This document shows, piece by piece, positions 43,437-53,181 of a stretch of DNA of 64,000 nucleotides. The notes below the pieces were generated by a model. The model saw only the letters and a list, made by a program, of their open reading frames with translations, did no database searches and was not told the DNA's origin. Numbering within the stretch: the first letter of the stretch is position 1; each line of letters begins with the position of its first letter. Source of the DNA: Verticiella sediminum (lineage in GTDB: Bacteria > Pseudomonadota > Gammaproteobacteria > Burkholderiales > Burkholderiaceae_B). Position numbers and translations under genes: made by a program. The stretch spans positions 620,001 through 684,000 of the forward strand of contig NZ_VLTJ01000039.1 of NCBI RefSeq assembly GCF_007558815.1. Reading direction: 5' to 3'.

Positions 43437-46031
43437 TCAGGCGGTTGCGTTCGCTTCCAGGAAGTCCTGGGCGAAGCGCTGAAGCACGCCGCCGGCCTCG
43501 TAGATCGAGACTTCCTCGGCGGTGTCCAGGCGACAGGTCACGGGCACGTCCAGGCGCTCGCCGTTGCGCCGGTGCACGACCAGCGTCAGCGTGGCGCGCG
43601 GGGTGCGCTCGCCGATCACGTCGTAGGTTTCGGTGCCGTCCAGCCCCAGGGTCTGGCGGTTGGTGCCCGGCTGGAATTCCAGCGGCAGCACGCCCATGCC
43701 GACCAGGTTGGTGCGGTGGATGCGCTCGAAGCCCTCGGCCACGATGGCCTCCACGCCCGCCAGGCGCACGCCCTTGGCCGCCCAGTCGCGCGAGGAACCC
43801 TGGCCGTAGTCCGCGCCGGCGACGATGATCAGCGGCTGCTTGCGCTCCATGTAGGTCTCGATGGCTTCCCACATGCGCACCACCCGGCCTTCGGGTTCCA
43901 GGCGGGTGAGCGAGCCCTGCTTGACCTTGCCGTCCACCACGGCCATCTCGTTGATGAGCTTGGGGTTGGCGAAGGTGGCGCGCTGCGCCGTGAGGTGATC
44001 GCCCCGGTGGGTCGCGTAGGAATTGAAGTCTTCCTCCGGCAGGCCCATCTTCGCCAGGTACTCGCCGGCGGCGCTGTCGAGCATGATTGCGTTGGACGGC
44101 GACAGGTGATCGGTCGTGATGTTGTCGCCGAGCACGGCGAGCGGGCGCATGCCCTTGAGCGAGCGCTCGCCGGCCAGCGCGCCCTCCCAGTAGGGCGGGC
44201 GGCGGATGTAGGTGCTTTGCGGGCGCCACGCGTACAGGGGCGAGAGCGCCTGGTCGTGGCTCACGCTGGCGGCGAACATCGGCTCGTACACTTGCCGGAA
44301 GTGCTCGGGCTTGACGCTGGTCTTGACCAGGGCGTCGATCTCCTCGTCGGTCGGCCAGATGTCCTTGAGCGTGACCGGTTTGCCCTGGGCGTCGGTGCCG
44401 AGCGCGTCGCGCTCGATGTCGAAGCGGACCGTGCCGGCGATCGCGTAGGCCACGACCAGCGGCGGCGAGGCGAGGAACGCCTGCTTGGCATAGGGGTGGA
44501 TGCGGCCGTCGAAGTTGCGGTTGCCCGAGAGCACAGCGGTAGCGTAGAGATCGCGCTCGATGATCTCCTGCTGGATCGTGGGGTCGAGCGCGCCGCTCAT
44601 GCCGTTGCAGGTGGTGCAGGCAAAGGCCACGATGCCGAAGCCGAGCTTTTCCAGCTCGGGCAGCAGGCCGGCTTCTTCCAGGTAGAGCTGCACGGCCTTG
44701 GAGCCAGGTGCGAGCGAACTCTTCACCCAGGGCTTGCGCACCAGGCCGAGGCGATTGGCGTTGCGCGCGAGCAGCCCGGCGGCGATCACGTTGCGCGGAT
44801 TGCTGGTGTTCGTACAGCTCGTGATCGCGGCGATGATCACCGCGCCGTCCGGCATCAGGCCCGCTTCTTCCACATACGCGCCGGCGATGCCGCGCTCGGC
44901 CAGCTCGGCCGTGGCGACCCGGCGGTGCGGGTTGGAGGGGCCGGCGATGTTGCGCTGCACCGAGGCGAGGTCGAAGCGCAGCACGCGCTCGTACTGCGCC
45001 GTGGCCAGGTCGTCGGCCCACAGGCCGGCGGTCTTGGCGTAGTTCTCGACCAACTGCACCTGCTTCTCGTCGCGGCCGGTGAGGCGCAGGTAGTCGATGG
45101 TCTGCCGGTCGATGGAGAACATGGCGGCGGTCGCGCCATATTCCGGGGTCATGTTGGAGATCGTGGCGCGGTCGCCCAGCGTGAGGCTGGGCACGCCGTC
45201 GCCGAAGAACTCCAGATAGGCCGACACCACCTTTTCCTTGCGCAGGAACTCGGTGAGCGCGAGCACCAGGTCGGTGGCGGTCGTGCCGGGGGCCATGCGG
45301 CCCGTCAGTTCCACACCCACGATGTCCGGCAGGCGCATCCAGGAGGCGCGCCCGAGCATCACGCTCTCGGCCTCCAGCCCGCCCACGCCGATCGCGATCA
45401 CGCCCAGGGCGTCCACGTGCGGCGTGTGGCTGTCGGTGCCGACCAGCGTGTCCGGAAAAGCCACGCCGTCGCGCGCATGGATCACCGGCGACATGCGTTC
45501 CAGGTTGATCTGGTGCATGATGCCGTTGCCCGGGGGGATCACGTCCACGTTCTTGAAGGCCGACTTCGTCCAGTTGATGAAATGGAAGCGATCGTCGTTG
45601 CGGCGGTCCTCGATGGCCCGGTTCTTCTCGAAGGCGTCCTTCTCGAAGCCCGCGTGCTCGACGGCCAGCGAGTGGTCGACGATGAGCTGGGTGGGCACGA
45701 CCGGGTTGACCTGGGCCGGATCGCCACCCTTGTCGGCGATGGCGTCGCGCAGGCCGGCCAGATCGACCAGGGCGGTCTGGCCCAGAATGTCGTGACAGAC
45801 CACGCGCGCCGGGAACCAGGGAAAGTCGCGGTCGCGGCGGCGCTCGATGAGCTGCTTGAGCGACTCGGTGAGGATCGCCGGATCGCAGCGGCGAACCAGG
45901 TTCTCGGCGTGCACGCGCGAGGTATAGGGCAGGGTGGCGTAGGCTCCGGGCTGGATCGCCTCGACAGCCTCGCGCGCGTCGAAGTAGTCCAGCTCGGTGC
46001 CGGGAAGGCGCTTGCGGTAATTCGTATTCAT
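43437..46031 (-). CDS. acnD: Fe/S-dependent 2-methylisocitrate dehydratase AcnD
   Basis: Aconitase-family [4Fe-4S] enzyme of 864 residues that dehydrates 2-methylcitrate in the methylcitrate cycle. Cluster ligands are the Cys in ITSCTNTSNPRN and the two in FACTTCNG. GTDSHTPHVDALGVIAIGVGG and GSSRDWAAKGVRL are active-site text. ATG 46031 is used; the frame stays open upstream through the intergenic element, which is not coding. Gene order prpC-acnD-prpF matches other beta- and gammaproteobacteria that use the AcnD/PrpF variant. Confidence 0.93.
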   Translation of the reverse strand: MNTNYRKRLPGTELDYFDAREAVEAIQPGAYATLPYTSRVHAENLVRRCDPAILTESLKQLIERRRDRDFPWFPARVVCHDILGQTALVDLAGLRDAIADKGGDPAQVNPVVPTQLIVDHSLAVEHAGFEKDAFEKNRAIEDRRNDDRFHFINWTKSAFKNVDVIPPGNGIMHQINLERMSPVIHARDGVAFPDTLVGTDSHTPHVDALGVIAIGVGGLEAESVMLGRASWMRLPDIVGVELTGRMAPGTTATDLVLALTEFLRKEKVVSAYLEFFGDGVPSLTLGDRATISNMTPEYGATAAMFSIDRQTIDYLRLTGRDEKQVQLVENYAKTAGLWADDLATAQYERVLRFDLASVQRNIAGPSNPHRRVATAELAERGIAGAYVEEAGLMPDGAVIIAAITSCTNTSNPRNVIAAGLLARNANRLGLVRKPWVKSSLAPGSKAVQLYLEEAGLLPELEKLGFGIVAFACTTCNGMSGALDPTIQQEIIERDLYATAVLSGNRNFDGRIHPYAKQAFLASPPLVVAYAIAGTVRFDIERDALGTDAQGKPVTLKDIWPTDEEIDALVKTSVKPEHFRQVYEPMFAASVSHDQALSPLYAWRPQSTYIRRPPYWEGALAGERSLKGMRPLAVLGDNITTDHLSPSNAIMLDSAAGEYLAKMGLPEEDFNSYATHRGDHLTAQRATFANPKLINEMAVVDGKVKQGSLTRLEPEGRVVRMWEAIETYMERKQPLIIVAGADYGQGSSRDWAAKGVRLAGVEAIVAEGFERIHRTNLVGMGVLPLEFQPGTNRQTLGLDGTETYDVIGERTPRATLTLVVHRRNGERLDVPVTCRLDTAEEVSIYEAGGVLQRFAQDFLEANATA

Positions 46032-46040
46032 GTCATGTAT

Positions 46041-46209
46041 TCCACTGTGCTTCGCATGTCCTGCGACACAGATTGCATCCGGCCGATCGCGATAGGCGGT
46101 ACGCGGGCCGACCTGCGCAGCCGCAGCCCCCGCCCAGGGCACCGCGGAGCCGGCTTCGCCGGTCCGCCGGTGCCGCCCCTCGAGGGGCGCGCGCAGCGCG
46201 TAGGGGTGG
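46041..46209 (-). repeat. GC-rich intergenic element, copy B
   Basis: Fills the prpC-acnD spacer. As in copy A, it begins with CAGTGGA exactly 10 bases upstream of the next start codon and ends near the preceding stop codon. A 16-base perfect palindrome CGCCCCTCGAGGGGCG lies at 46174-46189. CAGTGGA may serve as the ribosome site of acnD. Confidence 0.65.
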
Positions 46210-46214
46210 ACCTG

Positions 46215-47369
46215 TTAGCGCTTCTCGATGGGCACGAAGACCTGGTCTTCCGGTCCGGTGTAGTTGGCGGTCGGGCGGATGATCTTGTTGTCGACGCGCT
46301 GCTCGATGATGTGGGCCGACCAGCCGGCGGTGCGCGCGATCACGAAGAGCGGTGTGAACATCGCGGTGGGCACGCCCATCAGGTGATAGCTCACGGCCGA
46401 GAACCAGTCGAGGTTGGGGAACATCTTCTTGATTTCCCACATGACCGATTCCAGGCGCTCGGCGATGTCGTACATCTTGGTGTTGCCCTGCGACTGCGCG
46501 AGCTGCTGGGCGACTTCCTTGATGACCACGTTGCGCGGGTCGCTCACGGTGTAGACCGGGTGGCCGAAGCCGATCACGACTTCCTTGTTCTCGACGCGGC
46601 GGCGGATGTCGGCCTCGGCCTCGTCGGGGTTGGCGTAGCGCTGCTGCACTTCCAGGGCGACTTCGTTCGCGCCGCCGTGCTTGGGGCCGCGCAGCGCGCC
46701 GATGGCGCCGGTGATGGCCGAGTACATGTCCGAGCCCGTGCCGGCGATGACGCGGCTGGTGAAGGTGGACGCGTTGAATTCGTGCTCGGCGTACAGGATG
46801 AGCGAGATGTGCATGGCGCGCACCCACTCGTCCGAGGGCGTCTGGCCGTGCAGCAGATGCAGGAAGTGCCCGCCGATGCTGTCGTCGTCGGTCTCGACCT
46901 CGATGCGCTTACCGTTGAAGGCGTAGTGGTACCAGTAGAGCAGGGCCGAGCCCAGGCAGGCCATCAGGCGGTCGGCGATGTCGCGCGCGCCGGGGATGTT
47001 GTGGTCGTCCTTCTCGGGCAGCACGCAGCCGAGCACGGAGACGGCCGTGCGCATCACGTCCATCGGGTGGCTTGCCGCGGGCAGGGTTTCGAGCACCGCC
47101 TTCAGTTGGGCGGGCAGGCCGCGCAGCGCCTTCAGCTTGGTCTTGTAGGCCTTGAGCTCGGTGGCGGTCGGCAGCTTCTCGTGCACCAGCAGATAGGCGA
47201 TCTCCTCGAATTCGCTGGTCTTGGCGAAGTCCAGGATGTCGTAGCCGCGATAGTGCAGGTCGTTGCCGGTGCGCCCGACGGTACACAGCGCGGTGTTGCC
47301 CGCGACCACGCCCGAGAGGGCGACGGATTTCTTGGGTTTGAAGCCAGTCGATGCTGGGGTTTCGCTCAT
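46215..47369 (-). CDS. prpC: 2-methylcitrate synthase
   Basis: Condenses propionyl-CoA with oxaloacetate. Citrate-synthase fold, 384 residues, the short length typical of PrpC. Catalytic H231 (GPKHGGAN), H270 (GFGHPVY) and D321 (NLDWFSA) are present, with AEHEFNAST near 194-202. First gene of the minus-strand prp unit; an inverted repeat at 47476-47520 lies 107-151 bases upstream of its start, next to the divergent ScfR-like regulator. Confidence 0.95.
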   Translation of the reverse strand: MSETPASTGFKPKKSVALSGVVAGNTALCTVGRTGNDLHYRGYDILDFAKTSEFEEIAYLLVHEKLPTATELKAYKTKLKALRGLPAQLKAVLETLPAASHPMDVMRTAVSVLGCVLPEKDDHNIPGARDIADRLMACLGSALLYWYHYAFNGKRIEVETDDDSIGGHFLHLLHGQTPSDEWVRAMHISLILYAEHEFNASTFTSRVIAGTGSDMYSAITGAIGALRGPKHGGANEVALEVQQRYANPDEAEADIRRRVENKEVVIGFGHPVYTVSDPRNVVIKEVAQQLAQSQGNTKMYDIAERLESVMWEIKKMFPNLDWFSAVSYHLMGVPTAMFTPLFVIARTAGWSAHIIEQRVDNKIIRPTANYTGPEDQVFVPIEKR

Positions 47370-47475
47370 GGTGTCGTCTCCTTATGTGGTGCCATCGGAA
47401 CCCCTGGCCAGGGCAGGGGAGGCAGGATTCGCAGTCTACGCAAGCACTGCCAGTCTGTCACCCGCAACGAGGTGA

Positions 47476-47520
47476 ATATTGGCAAATACCCGGTTTTGCG
47501 CTTGCGAATTTTGCGAATAT
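47476..47520. promoter_or_regulatory. AT-rich inverted repeat in the prpC/regulator spacer
   Basis: Left arm ATATTGGCAAA (47476-47486) and right arm TTTGCGAATAT (47510-47520) match at 10 of 11 bases as an inverted repeat. A further TTGCGAAT at 47502-47509 repeats the right half-site 9 bases away. The patch is strikingly AT-rich for this genome. RamB-type regulators recognise AATTTGCAAA-like sites, so this is the likely operator for the ScfR-like protein. Confidence 0.6.
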
Positions 47521-47552
47521 CCTATGCGCTTCACGTCTCCCCGGGAATCGCC

Positions 47553-49016
47553 ATGCGCAAGGTCTTCATGGGCATGCGGCTGCGCCGCCTGCGCGAAGAA
47601 CGCAACCTCACGCAGGCGGCGCTGGCCCGTCTGCTCGGCCTGTCGGCGAGCTACCTGAACCAGCTCGAGCAGAACCGCCGGCCGCTGACGATGCCGGTGC
47701 TGCTGCGTCTGGGCGAAGTGTTCGGCGTGGACGCGCAGTCGTTTTCCGACGACGAGGAAGCCCGCATGGTGGCCGCGCTGCGCGAGGTGGCCGCCACCTT
47801 GCCTGCCTCGCCGGTGGGCGGGCGCGACGAGGCGCGCATCTCGCTGGCGGAGATCCGCGAGATCGCCGCCAGCATGCCGGCCGTCGGGCGCGCGCTGATA
47901 CAACTGCACCGGCGCCACCGCGAGGCCGTGGAGCGGCTGGAGGCGGTGGCCGACATGGCCGACCGCGAGGGCGCGCCGCCGCCGGACGGGCGGCCGGCGA
48001 TTCCGGTGCCGGCCCAGCCCTTCGAGGAGGCGCGCGACTTCTTCTTCACGCACCACAACCATTTCGCCGAGCTCGACGGGCGCGCCGAGCAGTGCCACGC
48101 CGCCTGGGGCCTGGCCGAGACCGCCCCGTCCGGGCTCGCCCAGCGCCTGGCGCAACGCTTGCACGAGCGGCATGGCGTGAGTGTCGATGCGCTGGCCGCA
48201 GACGCTGGCCAGCGGCGCCGCTACGATGCGGCGAGCCGGCGGCTGAGCCTGTCGCCGCACCTGGAGCCAGGCCAGCGGGCCTTTCAGATGGCCATACAAC
48301 TGGCGTTCCTGGAACTGGGCGCCACGCTCGATCGCATGGCGGATGCGCCGCGCTTTTCCGCCGAGCAGGTGCGCCGGCTGGTGCGCATCGGGCTCGCCAG
48401 CCATTTCGCCGCGGCGCTGATCCTGCCCGGCGGGCGTTTCCTGACGGCGGCCGAGGACCTGCGCTACGACATCGATCTGCTGGCCCAGCATTTCGGCGTG
48501 AGCTTCGAGACCGTCTGCCATCGGCTCTCCACCATGCAGCGCCCGCAGGGCCAGGGCGTGCCGTTCTTCTTCATCCGCGTGGACCGGGCGGGCAACGTCT
48601 CCAAGCGGCAGTCGGCCGCCCAGTTCCATTTCTCGCGGGTGGGCGGCACCTGTCCGCTGTGGAGCGTCTACGAGGCGTTCTCGTATCCGGGCCGCATCCT
48701 GCGGCAACTGGCGCGCATGCCGGACGGACGCATCTATCTGTGGGTGGCGCGCACGGTGTCGCGCCCGTCGGGCGGCTTCGGCCAGCCCGGCAAGATATTC
48801 GCCGTGGCCCTGGGCTGCGACGTCGAGTACGCGCACCGGCTGGTGTATGCCAAGGGGCTGGACCTGCACGATCCGGACGTACCCACGCCGATCGGCATGG
48901 GCTGCCGCGTGTGCGAACGGCCGGCATGCCCGCAACGGGCATTTCCCTACATCGGCCGCGCGCTGGGCGCGAGCGAAGACGTGAGCGCCTTCGTGCCGTA
49001 TCCGATGGCGTCCTAG
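47553..49016 (+). CDS. XRE-family short-chain fatty acyl regulator (ScfR/RamB-like)
   Basis: A 487-residue regulator. Helix-turn-helix at about 8-62 (LRRLREERNLTQAALARLLGLSASYLNQLEQNRR), an IrrE/ImmA-like middle domain at about 160-290 in which I see no HExxH motif, and a C-terminal ScfR domain ending in a Cys motif C451-x2-C454-x4-C459. Such proteins sense acyl-CoA and control propionate or acetate genes. Many related organisms use a sigma-54 PrpR instead; this is another solution. Divergent from prpC over a 183-base spacer. Confidence 0.85.
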   Translation: MRKVFMGMRLRRLREERNLTQAALARLLGLSASYLNQLEQNRRPLTMPVLLRLGEVFGVDAQSFSDDEEARMVAALREVAATLPASPVGGRDEARISLAEIREIAASMPAVGRALIQLHRRHREAVERLEAVADMADREGAPPPDGRPAIPVPAQPFEEARDFFFTHHNHFAELDGRAEQCHAAWGLAETAPSGLAQRLAQRLHERHGVSVDALAADAGQRRRYDAASRRLSLSPHLEPGQRAFQMAIQLAFLELGATLDRMADAPRFSAEQVRRLVRIGLASHFAAALILPGGRFLTAAEDLRYDIDLLAQHFGVSFETVCHRLSTMQRPQGQGVPFFFIRVDRAGNVSKRQSAAQFHFSRVGGTCPLWSVYEAFSYPGRILRQLARMPDGRIYLWVARTVSRPSGGFGQPGKIFAVALGCDVEYAHRLVYAKGLDLHDPDVPTPIGMGCRVCERPACPQRAFPYIGRALGASEDVSAFVPYPMAS

Positions 49017-49123
49017 GGTGCGCCGGCCGAGGGGCGGGGAGGGGGCAGTCGTGGCGGGCACCGGCAACCGATACCCGGACCGGGGGTGGCGCCCGCCGCT
49101 ACTTCACAAGCTCGATGGATGGG

Positions 49124-49142
49124 GGGCGCGCAAGGCGCGCCC
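49124..49142. terminator. hairpin between convergent regulator and prpB genes
   Basis: Arms GGGCGCGC (49124-49131) and GCGCGCCC (49135-49142) with loop AAG, in the 139-base convergent spacer. No clear T tract; candidate shared terminator. Confidence 0.35.
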
Positions 49143-49155
49143 GCCGGCGGATCAC

Positions 49156-50049
49156 TTACTTGGCCTTGGACTGCTCGAAGAGCGCGTCCAGGCGCGATTC
49201 GAACTCGTGATAGCCGATGCGGTCGTACAGTTCGTCGCGGGTCTGCATCATGTCGATCACGTTCTTCTGGTGACCGTCGCGGCGAATGGCCGTGTAGACC
49301 GTTTCGGCGGCCTTGTTCATGGCGCGGAACGCCGAGAGCGGGTAGAGCACCATGCCCACGCCCGCGCTGCCCAGCTCTTGCACCGAGAACAGCGGTGTCT
49401 TGCCGAATTCGGTGATGTTGGCCAGCACGGGCACGTTCACGGCCTTGACGAAGCGCTCGTAGGTCGGCAGGTCGTAGGCGGCTTCGGCGAAGATCGCGTC
49501 GGCGCCGGCGTCCACGCAGGCCAGGGCGCGCTCGATCGCGGCATCCACGCCGTGCACGGCGATCGCATCGGTGCGGGCAATGATGAAGAAGTCGGTATCG
49601 GTGCGCGCGTCGACGGCGGCGCGCACGCGGTCGGCCATTTCCTGCGTGCTGACGATTTCCTTGCCGGGACGATGGCCGCAGCGCTTGGCGCCGACCTGGT
49701 CCTCGATATGGCAGGCGGCCGCGCCGAACTTGATCAGGCTCTTGACGGTGCGGGCGATGTTGAACGCGGACGGGCCGAAGCCGGTGTCGATGTCCACCAG
49801 CAGCGGGGTGTCGCACACGTCGGTGATGCGGCGCACGTCGGTCAGCACGTCGTCCAGGGTATTGATGCCCAGGTCGGGCAGGCCGAGCGAGCCAGCGGCC
49901 ACGCCGCCGCCCGACAGGTAGATGGCGCGAAAACCGGCACGGGCGGCCAGCAGCGCATGGTTGGCGTTGATGGTGCCGATGATCTGCAGCGGCTTCTCGT
50001 CGGCGAGTGCGGCGCGAAAGCGCGCGCCGGCGGATTCGGGGCGTGACAT
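49156..50049 (-). CDS. prpB: 2-methylisocitrate lyase
   Basis: Splits 2-methylisocitrate into pyruvate and succinate, completing the methylcitrate cycle. 297 residues; catalytic Cys124 in [10 protein letters not shown], metal and substrate residues in [15 protein letters not shown] and [10 protein letters not shown] 50049 with GGAGACC before it. It lies downstream of mdh on the same strand; the spacer holds a diverged copy of the intergenic element. Confidence 0.94.
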   Translation of the reverse strand: MSRPESAGARFRAALADEKPLQIIGTINANHALLAARAGFRAIYLSGGGVAAGSLGLPDLGINTLDDVLTDVRRITDVCDTPLLVDIDTGFGPSAFNIARTVKSLIKFGAAACHIEDQVGAKRCGHRPGKEIVSTQEMADRVRAAVDARTDTDFFIIARTDAIAVHGVDAAIERALACVDAGADAIFAEAAYDLPTYERFVKAVNVPVLANITEFGKTPLFSVQELGSAGVGMVLYPLSAFRAMNKAAETVYTAIRRDGHQKNVIDMMQTRDELYDRIGYHEFESRLDALFEQSKAK

Positions 50050-50079
50050 GAGGGTCTCCAGGTGTGGGTGGTAATGCAG

Positions 50080-50183
50080 TGAACCTTCGCGTGCCCGCCG
50101 CGGCCCGGCCAGGGCGCCCGCGCAAAGCCGGCCAGGCCGGTTCTGCGGGCGCGCGCCCCTGCGGGGGAGGGGCGCGCAGCGCC
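50080..50183 (-). repeat. GC-rich intergenic element, diverged copy C
   Basis: In the mdh-prpB spacer. The right part has perfect arms GCGCGCCCCT (50151-50160) and AGGGGCGCGC (50168-50177), the same hairpin type as in copies A and B. The left part matches them only loosely. Confidence 0.45.
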
Positions 50184-50195
50184 TTCGAGGCGGAT

Positions 50196-51188
<993 letters not shown>

Positions 51189-51333
51189 GAAAATCTCCGA
51201 TTAAGAGTGCGAGGGTAAACGCCGCATGGCGGTCGGTGCCGCGGAAAAAGGGCAGGCGGGCGCCACGACTGACCGCGCAGTTTAACTCCGCCGGGGCATC
51301 ATAGTGAACCGCCTCAGTGCCGTCAATAGTCTT

Positions 51334-51351
51334 ATGTCTTATATAAGACAT
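51334..51351. promoter_or_regulatory. 18-bp perfect palindrome, GntR operator candidate
   Basis: ATGTCTTATATAAGACAT, symmetric over its whole length, in the divergent mdh/gntR spacer and only 22 bases from the gntR start. A further GTCTTAT at 51329-51335 lies immediately before, in tandem. HutC/FarR-type GntR proteins bind GTxTAxAC-like palindromes of this kind, so autoregulation is likely. Confidence 0.65.
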
Positions 51352-51373
51352 CTTTTGACTTAGGTTGGACAAA

Positions 51374-52225
51374 ATGCCGCGCTCTGTGACACAATCCCTC
51401 GCTATGGTCAATCCGCTGCCCGCACCGCCGCGCGAATCGCGCGCGTCCGCCGATACCGCCGAAGGCGGAGCCAGCGGGCGTGCGCCCGCTGCGGCCGCGT
51501 CGGGCGGCGCCGCCTTCAGCCCACTGTACCGCCAGATCAAGGACCTGCTGCTGCAGAGCCTGGAGCGTGGCGAGTGGAAGCCGGGCGAAGCGATCCCGAG
51601 CGAACTCGAGCTGGCCGCGCGCTTTCAGGTGAGCCAGGGCACCGTGCGCAAGGCCATCGACGAACTGGCGGCCGACAACGTGCTGCTGCGCCGCCAGGGC
51701 AAGGGCACCTTCGTGGCCACCCACCACGAGGCCAAGGTGCGCTATCGCTTCCTGCGCCTGGCGCCCGACGAGGGCGGCGAGCCCGCGCCCGCGGAAAGCC
51801 GCATCCTCGAGTGCCGCCGGGTGCGCGCGCCGCAGGACGTGGCGCGCAGCCTGGAAATCCGCCCGGGCGATAGCGCGGTGCTCATTCGGCGCCTGCTCAG
51901 TTTCGGCGGCGTGCCCACGGTGCTGGACGAGATCTGGCTGCCGGGCGTCCTGTTCCGCGGCCTCACACAAGAGCGCCTCATGCGCAACCAGGGGCCGTTG
52001 TACGCATTCTTCGAAACCGGTTTCGGCGTTAGCATGATCCGCGCCGACGAGAAGCTGCGCGCCGTGCCCGCAGCGGCCGACGTGGCCGAGATCCTGCAGG
52101 TGGCGACGGGCGCGCCGCTGATGCAGGTCGACCGGGTTTCGTACACCTATGGCGAGCGCCCCGTGGAAGTGCGTCGCGGGCTGTACCGCACCGATCGCCA
52201 CCACTACCGCACACGCGTGAACTGA
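51374..52225 (+). CDS. GntR family (HutC-type) regulator of the TCA operon
   Basis: A 283-residue regulator: winged helix at about 51-117 (PLYRQIKDLLLQSLERGEWKPGE... QVSQGTVRKAIDELA) and UTRA ligand domain after it (ending MQVDRVSYTYGERPVEVRRGLYRTDRHHY). ATG 51374 is chosen; ATG 51404 (MVNPLPAPP) is possible because the first 45 residues are low-complexity Ala/Pro. In this order of bacteria the gene commonly stands before sdhC. Ligand unknown. Confidence 0.85.
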   Translation: MPRSVTQSLAMVNPLPAPPRESRASADTAEGGASGRAPAAAASGGAAFSPLYRQIKDLLLQSLERGEWKPGEAIPSELELAARFQVSQGTVRKAIDELAADNVLLRRQGKGTFVATHHEAKVRYRFLRLAPDEGGEPAPAESRILECRRVRAPQDVARSLEIRPGDSAVLIRRLLSFGGVPTVLDEIWLPGVLFRGLTQERLMRNQGPLYAFFETGFGVSMIRADEKLRAVPAAADVAEILQVATGAPLMQVDRVSYTYGERPVEVRRGLYRTDRHHYRTRVN

Positions 52226-52270
52226 GCTCGCCTGCGGAAGTCGTCGTCCATGATCGTAAGATGGTACGAG

Positions 52271-52300
52271 TTGATACCGGCCGCCAGAATGGGCGACAAT
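52271..52300 (+). promoter_or_regulatory. sigma-70-like promoter for the sdh operon
   Basis: TTGATA (52271-52276), an 18-base gap and GACAAT (52295-52300) lie 64 bases before the sdhC start. Match to consensus is 5 of 6 and 4 of 6. Confidence 0.45.
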
Positions 52301-52363
52301 AGCGCGTTTCGCTTTAGAAATGTGACAGGTCGCCAGCCTGCTTTTCCCCCTCCCGAGGTAGTA

Positions 52364-52792
52364 ATGTCCGAGACCACTCAGGCCAGCCAGGCCACCAGGC
52401 CGCGCAAAGAGTTCCGCAATATTTCGGTTCCCCAGATACTCAGCTATCGATTGCCGCTGGCTGGGCGGCTCTCCATTCTGCATCGTGTCAGCGGCGCTCT
52501 GCTCTTTCTTGCGCTTCCCATCGTCCTGCTGCCGCTCTTTCAACTGAGCGTGGCCTCGCCGGAAAGTTTCGAGCAGTTCCGCAGTTTCGCTGCCCATCCG
52601 CTGTCCAAGCTGGTCTTTCTGGTCCTGATCTGGGCCTACCTGCATCACTTCTGTGCGGGGATCCGGTACCTGTTACTGGATCTGCACATCGGCATGAGCA
52701 AGGAGTCGGGCAAGCGCAGCGCCGGCATCGTCTTCGCCGTCAGCCTGGTGCTCACCGCGGTCTTCGCCCTCAAACTCTTCGGAGCCTTCTGA
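52364..52792 (+). CDS. sdhC: succinate dehydrogenase cytochrome b556 subunit
   Basis: Membrane anchor of 142 residues with three hydrophobic helices. RPLSPHL-type family text appears as ISYRLPLAGRLSILHRVSGALLF, where Ser and Arg line the quinone site, and YLHHFCAGIRYLLLDLH carries the haem-b His. ATG 52364 with GAGGTAG upstream. It opens sdhCDAB-sdhE-gltA. Confidence 0.93.
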   Translation: MSETTQASQATRPRKEFRNISVPQILSYRLPLAGRLSILHRVSGALLFLALPIVLLPLFQLSVASPESFEQFRSFAAHPLSKLVFLVLIWAYLHHFCAGIRYLLLDLHIGMSKESGKRSAGIVFAVSLVLTAVFALKLFGAF

Positions 52793-52794
52793 TC

Positions 52795-53178
52795 ATGGCC
52801 ACTTCCGACAACTTCGGCTCGCGCCGCCTGACGGTCGGCGCGCATTACGGCGTCAAGGATTTCATCGCCCAGCGCGTGACCGCCGTGATCCTGGTGATCT
52901 ACACGGTCATCCTGCTCATCAAGGCCCTCGCGACGCCAGCCTTCACCTATGAAGGCTGGGTCGGCATGTTCAACTTCCATTGGTTCTCGCTGCCCGTCGG
53001 ACAGATGCTCGCGACGCTGGCGATGCTGGCCGTCGTCTATCACGCCTGGATCGGCGTGCGCGACATCTGGATGGACTACGTCAAGCCCGCCGGCATCCGT
53101 CTGCTGCTGCAGGTGCTGACGATCCTCTGGCTGCTCGGCGCCGTCGTCTACGCCGCCCAAATTCTCTGGAGTCTCTAA
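52795..53178 (+). CDS. sdhD: succinate dehydrogenase hydrophobic anchor subunit
   Basis: Second membrane anchor, 127 residues and three helices. RLTVGAHYGVKDFIAQRVTAVILVIYT at the N-terminus and MLAVVYHAWIGVRDIWMDYVKP, with haem/quinone-site His, Asp and Tyr residues, are SdhD signatures. Two bases after sdhC. Confidence 0.93.
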   Translation: MATSDNFGSRRLTVGAHYGVKDFIAQRVTAVILVIYTVILLIKALATPAFTYEGWVGMFNFHWFSLPVGQMLATLAMLAVVYHAWIGVRDIWMDYVKPAGIRLLLQVLTILWLLGAVVYAAQILWSL

Positions 53179-53181
53179 GCC

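Noticed and set aside
42024-49016. A stop-free frame of about 2330 codons on the plus strand, antisense to prpF, acnD and prpC
   Set aside because: Only its last 488 codons (the ScfR-like regulator) look like protein. The rest is the antisense of recognised genes and reads as low-complexity His/Asp/Gly/Arg text, as expected opposite GC-rich codons.
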